Origin: a virus
Virus record (IMG/VR): IMGVR_UViG_3300037586_005480
Span: 1 to 37,063 of that record
DNA: 37,063 nt
Reading direction: 5' to 3' (one strand)
Shown here: positions 1-6,628 of the stretch, piece by piece
Position numbering within the stretch: position 1 is the stretch's first letter
How the letters are laid out: every line of letters begins with the position of its first letter
Position numbers and translations under genes: made by a program
The notes under the pieces: generated by a model
What the model was told of the DNA's origin: nothing
What the model saw: only the letters and a program-made list of their open reading frames with translations
Database searches by the model: none

Positions 1-38
1 GCCACTAGAGTGAGGTACATGTAGTAGGCTGTTGAGTC

Positions 39-353
39 ATGCTCATTCTTCTCGCATGCATGTCCAGCCAGCCAGACTGTCTAATGATAGACGACATCAC
101 CGAGAGGTGGTGGGAGATAACGAGTCCAGAGGGGATAAGCGACAGCTGCTACCTCTTCACCGATGATGGACTGCTCATAGAGGAGAGGCCTGATGGAACA
201 AAGGTGTTCCTCACCACGTGGACGACAGAGGATGAGGAGTGCCTTAGCCTTATATCATCTCCTGACGGGGACCTCGAGGTAACAGGAGCTGAGCAGGGTG
301 GTTGTGTGTTGGTCTCTCACGAGGGTGTCGACCTCACTCTGTGTGAGTGTTGA
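39..353 (+). CDS. Short lipoprotein-like hypothetical protein
   Basis: Unrecognised acidic protein of 104 aa. The N-terminus reads MLILLAC, which looks like a lipobox (LLAC), but the signal is unusually short with no basic n-region. An in-frame stop lies two codons upstream of the ATG, so it cannot be extended within the window. The body is rich in D/E with several cysteines and ends LCEC, so it may be an exported beta-rich protein. No copy of the promoter used by the genes downstream precedes it, so its promoter may lie before the window. It could instead start at an internal Met as a cytosolic protein. No function assigned. Confidence 0.5.
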   Translation: MLILLACMSSQPDCLMIDDITERWWEITSPEGISDSCYLFTDDGLLIEERPDGTKVFLTTWTTEDEECLSLISSPDGDLEVTGAEQGGCVLVSHEGVDLTLCEC

Positions 354-360
354 TGCGTAT

Positions 361-604
361 CATCTAGCACCCGAGCGAGCGCCCGTGACACGTGTCTCAT
401 CCAGCACCCGCGTCGTCTAGCACCCGTCATCACGCCTCATCTAGTGCCCGTGTGTCATGTCATCGAGCGCCCGTGACGTAACGTTTATCTAGCTCCCGGC
501 TATGTGTCATCTAGCGCCCGGGTATATCGCATCTAGCACCCACGACACGTGGCTAATCCTCATCGAGAACCCACGTCTGGCACCCGGGTCACATCGTGCC
601 CTCG
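361..604 (+). repeat. Array of about 12 degenerate 13-bp direct repeats
   Basis: Non-coding stretch with repeated CATCTAGCRCCCG-like units. Copies start near 361, 375, 398, 414, 438, 461, 486, 508, 530, 561, 573 and 592. Spacing is mostly 22-25 bp, about two helical turns, and all copies face the same way. The best copies (361, 414, 438, 508, 530) share CTAGYRCCC. Spacers are not conserved. The layout suggests iteron-type protein-binding sites for replication or regulation. No CRISPR structure is present. The remainder up to the promoter at 704 holds nothing I can support. Confidence 0.75.
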
Positions 605-703
605 AACACGGGATTATCCGCGTCTACCGTTCTACACCACGAGGTCGGGGAATCTGAAGAGTACGTACCTCTTAGCCCCCACACAAACACGAGTAACTTT
701 TGT

Positions 704-732
704 GTGTAAAACGAGCACCGGTGTGGTATTAT
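704..732 (+). promoter_or_regulatory. Early promoter copy 1
   Basis: GTGTAA, 17-bp spacer ending TGTGG, TATTAT. It is the first of 18 related promoters and one of two with an altered -10. It drives the basic protein at 752. Confidence 0.8.
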
Positions 733-751
733 AGTAGCATAAGGGAGGCCG

Positions 752-1099
752 TTGAAGACAGTGCCGAGGTCGAAGATCAACAGGGGTAGAGAGCGCCGCG
801 GCGAGTTACGCAAGCGAGCGGAGGAGATGGCGAGTGAGAGGGCGAAGAGATCTCCAGAGGATCAGATCTCCCTACTCGACGCTCGGCTAGGAGAGGGAGC
901 GGGTGCCGCGAAGGAGCGAGCGCGGCTGGCATCCGAGATCGACGGGAGAGATGAGCGCGCTCGACGCGGGAGCAAGACCAAGAAGGTCGACAAGAAGGTT
1001 GTCGAGGGCGGACCTGAGCGTCGAAAGGCGAAGGAGCGAAGGCGAGCATCGAGGTCGAAGTCGAGAAAAGGAGGTCGTGATCGACGCGAGGTCGACTAG
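752..1099 (+). CDS. Highly basic, charged hypothetical protein
   Basis: 115 aa, dominated by Arg, Lys and Glu, with no hydrophobic segment. A central segment (about residues 34-60) has an RLGEGAGAAKERARL motif that resembles short helical motifs I recall in other phage small proteins. That is recognition from memory and not a family assignment. GGGAGG at 743-748 precedes TTG 752 by only 3 nt. GTG 761, in frame 12 nt downstream of it, is an alternative start. The basic tail suggests nucleic-acid binding or association with acidic host proteins. It is expressed from the promoter at 704. Confidence 0.6.
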   Translation: MKTVPRSKINRGRERRGELRKRAEEMASERAKRSPEDQISLLDARLGEGAGAAKERARLASEIDGRDERARRGSKTKKVDKKVVEGGPERRKAKERRRASRSKSRKGGRDRREVD

Positions 1100-1182
1100 A
1101 GGTCGACAAGCCCTCGTAATGGGGGACTGATCTTTGACAGATATAATCACACGCATACGCACGCGGGGGGTGGTCGCTTGGA

Positions 1183-1211
1183 GTGTAAACCCGACCTGGC
1201 TGTGGTATAAT
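1183..1211 (+). promoter_or_regulatory. Early promoter copy 2
   Basis: GTGTAA, 17-bp spacer ending TGTGG, TATAAT. The ATG at 1210 overlaps this -10 and cannot be the start of the gene it drives. Confidence 0.88.
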
Positions 1212-1254
1212 GGTAACACGGACGCCGCTGCTGGTGTCCCTCGGAGGTGTGACA

Positions 1255-1947
1255 TTGGAGAAACAAAAAGGTTCTGGACCAGGATGGATCGTTGTTCTAT
1301 TCATCGGCATGGCGCTAGGGTGGCTCGTGGCGAGGAGGAAACCGGAGGGTGAGATCAGCCCAACGAAAGAGAAGCCTGAGACAGAGGATCTCGATGAGAG
1401 TGGAGACCACCCTCTTCATGATTATCGTGATTCCGGGACTCTTGGTCGCAATTATGAGGAGGAGCCTGAGAGACCGACGGGAGAATCAGGAACAGGACCT
1501 CCCACGCTAGTGCTCGTCGAGGGCGATGATGAGGATGAGCTAGAGGAGGACATGCTCGCCAGCTTTCCTCCCGTGGCAAGCGTTCCAGTCCACGAGCAGG
1601 TGGCGAGGGAGGTTGGGCTCACGAACATGGAGTACATCACGTTCAAGATGCAGGAGTGCCCAGGAGAGTCGCAGCGATTCTATAGGGGGAACCTGTACCG
1701 TTATCACAACGGAGTGTTCCAGTCGGATAACTACGGACAGTACTTCAGGCGAGGGTCCTCGTATAGAAATAGCCTGTGGGTTGACCGCGCCACTAGAGAC
1801 GTCGTCGACAAGATGCCGTCGAGCGGGCTGACCACGAAACCGAAGAGGGGTGAGCTACACCTGACGCAGACTGGATGGGAGTTCGCCAACAAGGCGAGGG
1901 TGAAGCTGGGCATGGAGGAGCTACCGTGGTCGATCAACCTCGAGTGA
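1255..1947 (+). CDS. Single-pass membrane protein, unknown
   Basis: About 230 aa from TTG 1255, chosen because GGAGG (1243-1247) sits 7 nt upstream and because the in-frame ATG at 1210 lies inside the -10 of its own promoter. An N-terminal transmembrane helix (about residues 11-25, WIVVLFIGMALGWLVA) is followed by ARRK, so the body is probably cytoplasmic. Then comes an acidic, low-complexity linker with DDEDELEED, and a C-terminal domain of about 110 aa rich in aromatic and basic residues. No family recognised. It may tether an early factor to the inner membrane. Confidence 0.75.
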   Translation: MEKQKGSGPGWIVVLFIGMALGWLVARRKPEGEISPTKEKPETEDLDESGDHPLHDYRDSGTLGRNYEEEPERPTGESGTGPPTLVLVEGDDEDELEEDMLASFPPVASVPVHEQVAREVGLTNMEYITFKMQECPGESQRFYRGNLYRYHNGVFQSDNYGQYFRRGSSYRNSLWVDRATRDVVDKMPSSGLTTKPKRGELHLTQTGWEFANKARVKLGMEELPWSINLE

Positions 1948-1955
1948 TCGGGCGC

Positions 1956-1984
1956 GTGTAACCTGGCCTGCGCTGTGGTATAAT
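1956..1984 (+). promoter_or_regulatory. Early promoter copy 3
   Basis: GTGTAA, 17-bp spacer ending TGTGG, TATAAT. The leader is about 12 nt before AAGGAGG and ATG 2004. Confidence 0.88.
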
Positions 1985-2003
1985 ATTTTTACAAGGAGGC
2001 ATA

Positions 2004-2231
2004 ATGCTCTGGCAAAAGTTAATGGAAAACACCGGTGATCATCGAGTCCTCAGGTACGCGTTCCGCATGCTCGATGATGACCACGGTCTTACAGAGAAAC
2101 AGTACTTCGCTCTTCAGGAATACGTCTATGACGAGCTCGGACCGACGGCGGAGATGCAAGATCTCTTTGATCGAGTGAGCACCCGAGCAGAAGGCAGCAG
2201 GTACTACATCAAGAAGGCAGACACTGTCTAG
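2004..2231 (+). CDS. Small hypothetical early protein
   Basis: 75 aa. AAGGAGG lies 4 nt before ATG 2004. The sequence is mostly helical and mixed-charge, with a DDDHGLTEKQYFALQEYVYDE segment predicted as helix. No membrane segment, cysteine pair or known motif. It is the only gene between promoters 3 and 4. Function unknown. Confidence 0.72.
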   Translation: MLWQKLMENTGDHRVLRYAFRMLDDDHGLTEKQYFALQEYVYDELGPTAEMQDLFDRVSTRAEGSRYYIKKADTV

Positions 2232-2235
2232 CGCT

Positions 2236-2264
2236 GTGCAAATCGAGCGCCACTGTGGTATAAT
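2236..2264 (+). promoter_or_regulatory. Early promoter copy 4
   Basis: GTGCAA, 17-bp spacer ATCGAGCGCCACTGTGG, TATAAT. The whole block from GTGCAA to the -10 is identical to copy 5 at 2542, which points to recent duplication. Confidence 0.9.
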
Positions 2265-2287
2265 ATACATACCAACCAAGGAGAGAC

Positions 2288-2530
2288 ATGGAAAACTTCA
2301 AGATTCACATCACATTCAGCGGCGGCAGCACCCACGTTGAGGACCACACAGAAGAGACACTTGTCTCTGCTATCCAGCGGTTAGTCCGCGGTCCGGCAGC
2401 TGTTAGCGGCATCATCACCGAGGTGAAGGTCGTCGACTCAATGGACTGCACGAATTTCCTCGCACGCGACGGTAAGATAATCTTCCCCACACGACAGGAT
2501 GTCGCAGCCCACGCTCTACGTTCGACGTGA
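2288..2530 (+). CDS. Small hypothetical early protein
   Basis: 80 aa starting MENFKIHITFSGGSTHVED, with a GGAG site 5-8 nt upstream of ATG 2288. The first half looks like an alternating beta pattern, followed by an Ala/Leu helix and a short basic C-terminus. No motif recognised. It is the only gene of its unit. Function unknown. Confidence 0.72.
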   Translation: MENFKIHITFSGGSTHVEDHTEETLVSAIQRLVRGPAAVSGIITEVKVVDSMDCTNFLARDGKIIFPTRQDVAAHALRST

Positions 2531-2541
2531 AGATGGGCAGC

Positions 2542-2570
2542 GTGCAAATCGAGCGCCACTGTGGTATAAT
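2542..2570 (+). promoter_or_regulatory. Early promoter copy 5
   Basis: GTGCAA, 17-bp spacer ending TGTGG, TATAAT, identical to copy 4. It starts the unit 2598-3416. Confidence 0.9.
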
Positions 2571-2597
2571 GTACCTACCAATAAACAAGGAGAGAAA

Positions 2598-2891
2598 ATG
2601 ACAGCTAGTGAAATCAGAGGAAACCTACACCTGCTCAACGAGTCAGAGCTCAGCGAGTTGAATCGAGCGGTGTGCCGCCAACTCAAATCCGTTCGTGATC
2701 GAGAGTGCAGGCAGAAGCGACACATGTTCAGCTCAGGAGACGTGGTCTCCTTCGACGGCCGACAGGGATACACTGAGGGAACCGTCGTCCGGGTCAAGCG
2801 GAAGAAGGCCATCGTTCGCGTTAACGCAGGAAGTATGCGGATGGTCAACTGGGACGTCCCCCTCAACATGCTTTCGCTCGTGGGGGAATGA
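2598..2891 (+). CDS. Small protein with KOW/SH3-like beta barrel
   Basis: 97 aa from ATG 2598, placed after promoter copy 5 and AAGGAGAG. A longer in-frame reading from 2499 would run through the promoter and is rejected. The N-terminal half is helical. Residues about 44-95 (FSSGDVVSF, YTEGTVVRVKRKKAIVRV) have the GD-V...G-V-V pattern of small SH3/KOW or Tudor-like barrels, which often bind RNA, DNA or RNA polymerase. A role in host transcription or translation takeover is possible but inferred. It overlaps the next gene by ATGA. Confidence 0.75.
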   Translation: MTASEIRGNLHLLNESELSELNRAVCRQLKSVRDRECRQKRHMFSSGDVVSFDGRQGYTEGTVVRVKRKKAIVRVNAGSMRMVNWDVPLNMLSLVGE

Positions 2892-3241
2892 TGGGAATCA
2901 GAGAGAACGTGAAGCTCGCGGACATCGTGGTCAAACACGGAATCACCCTTGATCAGATCAGGGAGCTCAATGCTGCGATGCAGTCCACGTGGTCATCGAT
3001 CGCATACGACATCGCTGAGTGTTTCGGGGGCGGAGATGGTGGGGGCTGGGGTGAGCTCTACGGTACCTACAAGGATGAGGCTGAGATGATCGCTGAGAAC
3101 ACACTCGACGCAGATCGCGTGGTCACGTTCAATAGCGACCTGGACCTGGAGTGGGTCTACGTAAATGGTGACGGGAGCCACCGCTTGAACGTCATCGAGA
3201 TGGGTGAGGAGATCTTGCGGGCGCACACGAGCCGCTGGTAA
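2888..3241 (+). CDS. Hypothetical acidic early protein
   Basis: 117 aa, overlapping the previous stop by 4 nt, so translational coupling is likely. The sequence holds a glycine-rich loop (FGGGDGGGWGELYG, about residues 46-59) between a helical N-terminal half and a mixed C-terminal half. ATG 2891 is an equally possible start. No recognised domain. Second gene of the operon from promoter copy 5. Confidence 0.68.
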   Translation: MMGIRENVKLADIVVKHGITLDQIRELNAAMQSTWSSIAYDIAECFGGGDGGGWGELYGTYKDEAEMIAENTLDADRVVTFNSDLDLEWVYVNGDGSHRLNVIEMGEEILRAHTSRW

Positions 3242-3254
3242 TAGGAGGGAACGA

Positions 3255-3416
3255 ATGACATTTGATGAACTGTACAAGGCAATCCTAGAGGTGTGCCCCC
3301 GTGCTCAGCTAGGCGAGGACAATGAAGGACAGATCGTGGTCTACACAGACCTGATGATTGACGCCTACGAGGGCACTGACAACGTCGTGCCTTACGTTGA
3401 CGTAGATGCTGAGTAG
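3255..3416 (+). CDS. Small acidic hypothetical protein
   Basis: 53 aa from ATG 3255, preceded by AGGAGGG. The in-frame reading from 3204 starts inside the previous gene without a ribosome-binding site and is rejected. Strongly acidic (ends VDVDAE). Third and last gene of its unit; the next promoter begins 7 nt after its stop. Small acidic phage proteins often mimic nucleic acid or bind basic host proteins, but nothing specific is visible here. Confidence 0.66.
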   Translation: MTFDELYKAILEVCPRAQLGEDNEGQIVVYTDLMIDAYEGTDNVVPYVDVDAE

Positions 3417-3423
3417 GCGCGGC

Positions 3424-3452
3424 GTGTAAGTCGAGTTAAGCTGTGGTATAAT
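3424..3452 (+). promoter_or_regulatory. Early promoter copy 6
   Basis: GTGTAA, 17-bp spacer ending TGTGG, TATAAT. It drives 3482-4358. Confidence 0.9.
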
Positions 3453-3481
3453 GTACCTACCAACTACCAAGGAGTCACACA

Positions 3482-3706
3482 GTGGCAGAAAATATGATGG
3501 TCAACGGAGGGGGATATCCCTTCAAACCCAACCAGAACAAGTGTGAGTGCTGCGGTGAGCAGAACTTGCCAGAACCCATCGTGTTCGCACAGCGCTCGCG
3601 ACTGGATAACACCTACGTCTGCGGACAGTGCTACGCTGACCATAGCTACACGATTATGCTCGAGAAGAACACAGAGCTGTTTGACTCGCTGAGAGGTGAC
3701 GCATGA
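3482..3706 (+). CDS. Zinc-ribbon-like early protein
   Basis: 74 aa from GTG 3482 after ACCAAGGAG. Two Cys pairs, CECCGEQ (about residues 21-27) and CGQC (about 47-50), lie about 25 residues apart, as in treble-clef or zinc-ribbon folds. A HNH nuclease is excluded because no His-Asn-His pattern follows. Probably a small zinc-binding protein that contacts nucleic acid or RNA polymerase. It overlaps the next gene by ATGA. Confidence 0.74.
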   Translation: MAENMMVNGGGYPFKPNQNKCECCGEQNLPEPIVFAQRSRLDNTYVCGQCYADHSYTIMLEKNTELFDSLRGDA

Positions 3707-3954
3707 GCCTGGATCGAGAAGTCAACTCAGAGAATGCAGAAAGCCCATACGTCCACGGACCCTATGTGGTTCTCAGCGACGCCTCCACCTTCGACGGTGC
3801 TGACGGGTGTTGTATCGTGTATGTTACAGCTGAGGGGAATGAGGAGCTCGAGGCCTGCTCGGACTTCAAGGCTGTTGAGGATAATCAGATGGAAGTCATC
3901 ACACTTTCAGATCTGATGGACGCCTACGAGAAGGTTCACGGCGTCAAGCTGTAG
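3703..3954 (+). CDS. Small acidic hypothetical protein
   Basis: 83 aa, very acidic, start ATG 3703 overlapping the upstream TGA. The C-terminal segment (ITLSDLMDAYEKVHG) looks helical and resembles the LMIDAYEG segment of the 53-aa protein at 3255, so the two may be distantly related. No other motif. Function unknown. Confidence 0.66.
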   Translation: MSLDREVNSENAESPYVHGPYVVLSDASTFDGADGCCIVYVTAEGNEELEACSDFKAVEDNQMEVITLSDLMDAYEKVHGVKL

Positions 3955-3962
3955 GAGTAATC

Positions 3963-4358
3963 ATGAAGACAATCAGACGTGACACGATTAGGAAGGTTTA
4001 TCGAGAGGGGATGCTTCAGATCTTCGGCTGCGGCGATAAGGATCTCGATAAGGATCTCATCCACTCGATGAAGAAGGACATGCACATCGCCGGCCAAGCA
4101 CCCGGCTCGTGGGTCGGTGACGGAGCGGTCCTTGAGATATACTGTGAGAGCGGGATCCCGAATGCGACTGACATCAACGACTTCAGCTGTTATGCCGCTG
4201 AAACAGGATGTGACCCTTCAGAGCTGGTGAGCTACAATTCCGACAAGTGGTACCAGCTGGACGAGTACGTGAACCTCTACCTGAAATCGGTCGGGCGCCC
4301 AGAGCGAGTGCACCACGAGCCGTACAATGCAGCGGTCATCGGGATTTACTGGAGCTAG
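3963..4358 (+). CDS. Hypothetical protein
   Basis: 131 aa, third gene of the unit from promoter copy 6, 8 nt after the previous stop with an AGGAG site. The N-terminus is basic (MKTIRRDTIRKVYREG), but it does not match the tag seen after 10,766. The centre has several Cys and Asp residues without a clear zinc pattern. Function unknown. Confidence 0.66.
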   Translation: MKTIRRDTIRKVYREGMLQIFGCGDKDLDKDLIHSMKKDMHIAGQAPGSWVGDGAVLEIYCESGIPNATDINDFSCYAAETGCDPSELVSYNSDKWYQLDEYVNLYLKSVGRPERVHHEPYNAAVIGIYWS

Positions 4359-4363
4359 CACCC

Positions 4364-4392
4364 GTGCAATGTGCGCGGTGGCATGGTATAAT
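4364..4392 (+). promoter_or_regulatory. Early promoter copy 7
   Basis: GTGCAA, 17-bp spacer ending CATGG, TATAAT. CTAGCACCC just upstream (4355-4363) matches the core of the repeat array at 361-604. Confidence 0.85.
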
Positions 4393-4428
4393 AACAAAGC
4401 CAACCAACAAAAAACCAAGGAGTTGAAA

Positions 4429-4809
4429 ATGGCGGATAGAAAGATTGTGATCAGTGACCTCATCGTGGACGGTGAGGATAAGAAGGGGAACCCCGTCTTC
4501 GAGGCGAGTGGGACTCTCAACGAGAACGCCTTCGTGGCTCGGACCATCCAGTATCAGGATGAGCCGATCTTCAAGCTTCAAGAGGGCGGCGAGCACCTGA
4601 AGATGGCGGAGAGCCAGTACACGCGCGGTGATCGGATCGCGGTGGCTCGGGCATGTAAGGCCATGCGACTGGAGCTCTTCGGCTCCGGTCAGAAGGCCCT
4701 CGTGGATTCCGAGCTGGAAGCCGGTGAAACGGTGGAGCTCGTGGCCGACCTCGAGGAAGAGGGGACTCAGGACGAGCTCTCCGATTCGGAGGTCGAGGAA
4801 CAGGGATAG
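4429..4809 (+). CDS. Paralogous early family, member A
   Basis: 126 aa from ATG 4429 after ACCAAGGAG. It shares a conserved core with the proteins at 5273 and 9585: a beta-rich first half, then F(K)L..G, and a YTRGDRIAVARACKAMRLEL signature (about residues 65-84). The acidic C-terminal tail (ELSDSEVEEQG) is unique to this member. The RG-RI-x-IAR-x-CKA motif is basic and could be an OB- or beta-barrel-linked nucleic-acid-binding element. Each member has its own promoter and a downstream hairpin, suggesting abundant expression. Function unknown. Confidence 0.78.
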   Translation: MADRKIVISDLIVDGEDKKGNPVFEASGTLNENAFVARTIQYQDEPIFKLQEGGEHLKMAESQYTRGDRIAVARACKAMRLELFGSGQKALVDSELEAGETVELVADLEEEGTQDELSDSEVEEQG

Positions 4810-4910
4810 AGGCAGCTTGACCGAAGGGGTTCGATTCCCCGACTGAGTAGGACAAGGTCGAGCAGCGGTGTATTCGGGACGATCCCCCAGGATCTCTACG
4901 AGCATTGGAA

Positions 4911-4944
4911 GGGAGCGGCTGGGGCTGCTCCCTCCTCTTGTTTT
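4911..4944 (+). terminator. Rho-independent terminator
   Basis: A 9-bp stem (GGGAGCGGC / GCTGCTCCC, one G-U pair) with a TGGG loop, followed by a T-rich tract (TCCTCTTGTTTT). The 100 nt between the stop at 4809 and this hairpin contain a GGGGTTCGATTCCCC T-arm-like hairpin (4826-4840) but no gene I can support. Confidence 0.75.
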
Positions 4945-4951
4945 CGGACGC

Positions 4952-4980
4952 GTGTAGGTTTCAGGTAGCCGTGGTATAAT
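4952..4980 (+). promoter_or_regulatory. Early promoter copy 8
   Basis: GTGTAG, 17-bp spacer ending CGTGG, TATAAT. It lies directly after the terminator. Confidence 0.82.
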
Positions 4981-5000
4981 GGTGGTACAAGGAGGCACTC

Positions 5001-5216
5001 GTGGCCAAGAAAAACGGAAGTAGAGCGGCTGATCGTCGTCAACGTAAAATCATCGAGCACGTCAAGGCACAACGCGGTCTTGATCGAGAGCAGTTCTTCG
5101 ACGAGGGTGGCGAGCTCTGTCGCTGGCGCGGGATGAAGACCGTCGAGGTCGACCGCAAGAAGAAGGCGAACAAAAATGCATGCCGTAAGTTTAACCGGCG
5201 TAACGTGCAAGGTTGA
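5001..5216 (+). CDS. Small basic hypothetical protein
   Basis: 71 aa from GTG 5001, with AAGGAGG 5 nt upstream. Rich in Arg and Lys at both ends (KKNGSRAADRRQRK and DRKKKANKNACRKFNRR), so probably nucleic-acid or ribosome binding. The next promoter's -35 lies inside its last codons. No family recognised. Confidence 0.7.
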   Translation: MAKKNGSRAADRRQRKIIEHVKAQRGLDREQFFDEGGELCRWRGMKTVEVDRKKKANKNACRKFNRRNVQG

Positions 5217-5233
5217 GCTAAACCTGGTATAAT
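5205..5233 (+). promoter_or_regulatory. Early promoter copy 9
   Basis: GTGCAA, 17-bp spacer ending CCTGG, TATAAT. It overlaps the end of the upstream gene and has a leader of about 33 nt before ATG 5273. Confidence 0.82.
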
Positions 5234-5272
5234 ATAAACACCAACAACGGACAAACCAAGGAGAAAACTAAA

Positions 5273-5569
5273 ATGGCCCGTTTCAAAACCGTCGTAAGCG
5301 ACGTAACTCAAAATGATGACGGCAGCTTTACCGCTACCGGCACCATCCGCGACCTGGTCGGTAAGACCAAGACCAAGGTCTTCACCGCAACCACCATCGA
5401 TTGGCAAGGTGCTCCCATCTTCAAGGTCGAAGGTGCTGGCAATCTCGCTGACCGTCGCTTCAAGCGTGGTGAGCGTATCTCAATCGCTCGGAAGTGCAAG
5501 GCTGCTCGCCTTGAGCTTGAGGCCGCCGCACTGGAGGCCGCTAAGGCCGCCGCTGTGGATGCTGCGTAG
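5273..5569 (+). CDS. Paralogous early family, member B
   Basis: 98 aa from ATG 5273. The smallest and plainest member of the family shared with 4429 and 9585. Residues 1-50 look beta-rich (FKTVVSDV, FTATGTIRD). The FKRGERISIARKCKAARLEL signature follows (about 63-82), then an Ala/Glu helix. The codon usage is clean and the coding looks strongly expressed. A perfect hairpin follows at 5586. No named family matched from memory. Confidence 0.8.
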   Translation: MARFKTVVSDVTQNDDGSFTATGTIRDLVGKTKTKVFTATTIDWQGAPIFKVEGAGNLADRRFKRGERISIARKCKAARLELEAAALEAAKAAAVDAA

Positions 5570-5585
5570 CGAGCTGTAGGTTGAC

Positions 5586-5606
5586 CCTGGTTGCTTTGCA
5601 ACCAGG
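5586..5606 (+). other. Perfect 9-bp hairpin after paralogue B
   Basis: CCTGGTTGC-TTT-GCAACCAGG. No U tract follows, so it is either a weak terminator or an RNA-stabilising 3' hairpin. The rest up to 5661 contains another GTGCAA at 5638 without a -10, and no gene. Confidence 0.6.
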
Positions 5607-5661
5607 TCGCCTATGGGGTAAGGCAGGCGTCGACGCCGTGCAAACCAGAGCTGAATCTGGC

Positions 5662-5690
5662 GTGCATGGTAGACCCGTCTGTGGTATAAT
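5662..5690 (+). promoter_or_regulatory. Early promoter copy 10
   Basis: GTGCAT, 17-bp spacer ending TGTGG, TATAAT. Confidence 0.86.
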
Positions 5691-5711
5691 AGGGGTACCA
5701 AGGAGGTAAGC

Positions 5712-5906
5712 GTGGCAAATCTTAGAGACGACGGATATCATGTGGAAGTGGATGAGGAGGGCATCGAAAAGGCCTTTCGAATCTTTGAAGGGTTGGGTAA
5801 GCTGACAAGCTACCGGTCGACTGACAGGACGTTCTGGTCCGGCATCGAACAGCTGGGTGCATTCGACCTGTGGGGCAACCTGGTCATCTACCACAACCAG
5901 CTGTAA
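5712..5906 (+). CDS. Small hypothetical early protein
   Basis: 64 aa from GTG 5712, 5 nt after AAGGAGG. The sequence looks like a compact alpha/beta protein (GYHVEVDEEGIEKAFRIFEG..., LWGNLVIYHNQL). No cysteines or membrane segment. Only gene of its unit. Function unknown. Confidence 0.68.
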   Translation: MANLRDDGYHVEVDEEGIEKAFRIFEGLGKLTSYRSTDRTFWSGIEQLGAFDLWGNLVIYHNQL

Positions 5907-5909
5907 TCC

Positions 5910-5938
5910 GTGCAATACGACCGCAGCTGTGGTATAAT
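5910..5938 (+). promoter_or_regulatory. Early promoter copy 11
   Basis: GTGCAA, 17-bp spacer ending TGTGG, TATAAT. Confidence 0.9.
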
Positions 5939-5962
5939 GTACCTACCAACCAAGGAGATAAC

Positions 5963-6199
5963 ATGGAATTGACCCCTCTAGAGATTGAACAGATCCGCGC
6001 TTCGAACGTCGCGGTGGGCCTACAGGTGCACGGTGAGGTGTGGCAGCTGGTCGTGCGCGGAAACGAGTGCTCGATCGGAGTCTCGGATGAGACGCTCCCG
6101 CGGGAGGTCCGCCTACAGGCATTGCAGGAGATGCGTGAGATCAACGCCAGCCTCGGTGCGCTGGGCGAACTGCTGGGAGAGGCTGGGATCAGCGCATGA
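5963..6199 (+). CDS. Small hypothetical early protein
   Basis: 78 aa from ATG 5963 after ACCAAGGAG. A longer in-frame reading from 5870 crosses the promoter and is rejected. It has a helical N-terminus, a short beta hairpin (VWQLVVRGNECSIGV), then a Leu-rich helical C-terminus with a possible short coiled coil. The stop overlaps the next start (ATGA). Function unknown. Confidence 0.7.
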   Translation: MELTPLEIEQIRASNVAVGLQVHGEVWQLVVRGNECSIGVSDETLPREVRLQALQEMREINASLGALGELLGEAGISA

Positions 6200-6369
6200 T
6201 GTCACTCTACGTAGTGCGCTGGAAGGTGAAGGGTGTGACTGGAACCTCGCCCATGCTGCGCTGGGATCTCGCATGGTCCTGGCGGAACCAGATGAACAAG
6301 CATCACGGAGAGGGCACCCACTGGATCGAGCGCCACGTGTGCAAAGGCGACCCGGGTGTGGTACAATAG
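6196..6369 (+). CDS. Small Trp-rich hypothetical protein
   Basis: 57 aa from ATG 6196, coupled to the preceding gene by a 4-nt overlap. The sequence is Trp- and Arg-rich (LYVVRWKVKG, LRWDLAWSWRNQM) and reads through the next promoter: its last codons GTG GTA CAA TAG contain that promoter's TACAAT. The unusual -10 of that promoter may be a compromise with this reading frame. Function unknown. Confidence 0.55.
   Translation: MMSLYVVRWKVKGVTGTSPMLRWDLAWSWRNQMNKHHGEGTHWIERHVCKGDPGVVQ
6339..6367 (+). promoter_or_regulatory. Early promoter copy 12, inside a reading frame
   Basis: GTGCAA, 17-bp spacer ending TGTGG, TACAAT. It is embedded in the 3' end of the gene at 6196. Confidence 0.8.
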
Positions 6370-6387
6370 GATTGTAAGGAGGAAAGG

Positions 6388-6600
6388 ATGAACCTTTCAG
6401 ATAGAGACATCGCGCTACTCATGGTGGCATGTAATAATACGAGTGCTGGACTTCGCGAGGCCGTTCGACGAGGTGCAGCGGACCGATGCCAAGATGAAGC
6501 GGAGGGACTCGATGACCTGTACAACCGGCTCAACAACGAGCGCGTCGCCCGTGAGGAGGAACTTCGATATGCTGCTGGCAGGCCATGGGAGCATAACTAA
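6388..6600 (+). CDS. Small helical hypothetical protein
   Basis: 70 aa from ATG 6388 with AAGGAGG upstream. Almost wholly alpha-helical and charged (LREAVRRGAADRC, LDDLYNRLNNERVAREEELRY), likely a two-helix hairpin or short coiled coil. No family recognised. First gene of a unit that continues with the zinc-ribbon gene at 6629. Confidence 0.68.
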   Translation: MNLSDRDIALLMVACNNTSAGLREAVRRGAADRCQDEAEGLDDLYNRLNNERVAREEELRYAAGRPWEHN

Positions 6601-6628
6601 AATGATCTACTATCAAGGAGGAAGCCAC

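Noticed and set aside
361-604. CRISPR array
   Set aside because: Repeats are only about 13 bp, degenerate, with short uneven spacers and no cas genes.
1142-1147. Extra TATAAT as an additional promoter
   Set aside because: No GTGYAA or TTGACA at the right distance and no TGG before it.
1210-1254. Upstream ATG start for the membrane protein
   Set aside because: The ATG overlaps the promoter -10, upstream of the expected transcript start. TTG 1255 has a well-placed GGAGG.
4765-4849. Possible tRNA gene
   Set aside because: The T-arm and a partial acceptor are present, but the D-arm, position-8 U and an anticodon stem are missing, and it overlaps the 3' end of a good gene.
4336-4998. Minus-strand frame of 220 codons
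   Set aside because: Antisense shadow of paralogue A; it also crosses the terminator and two promoters.
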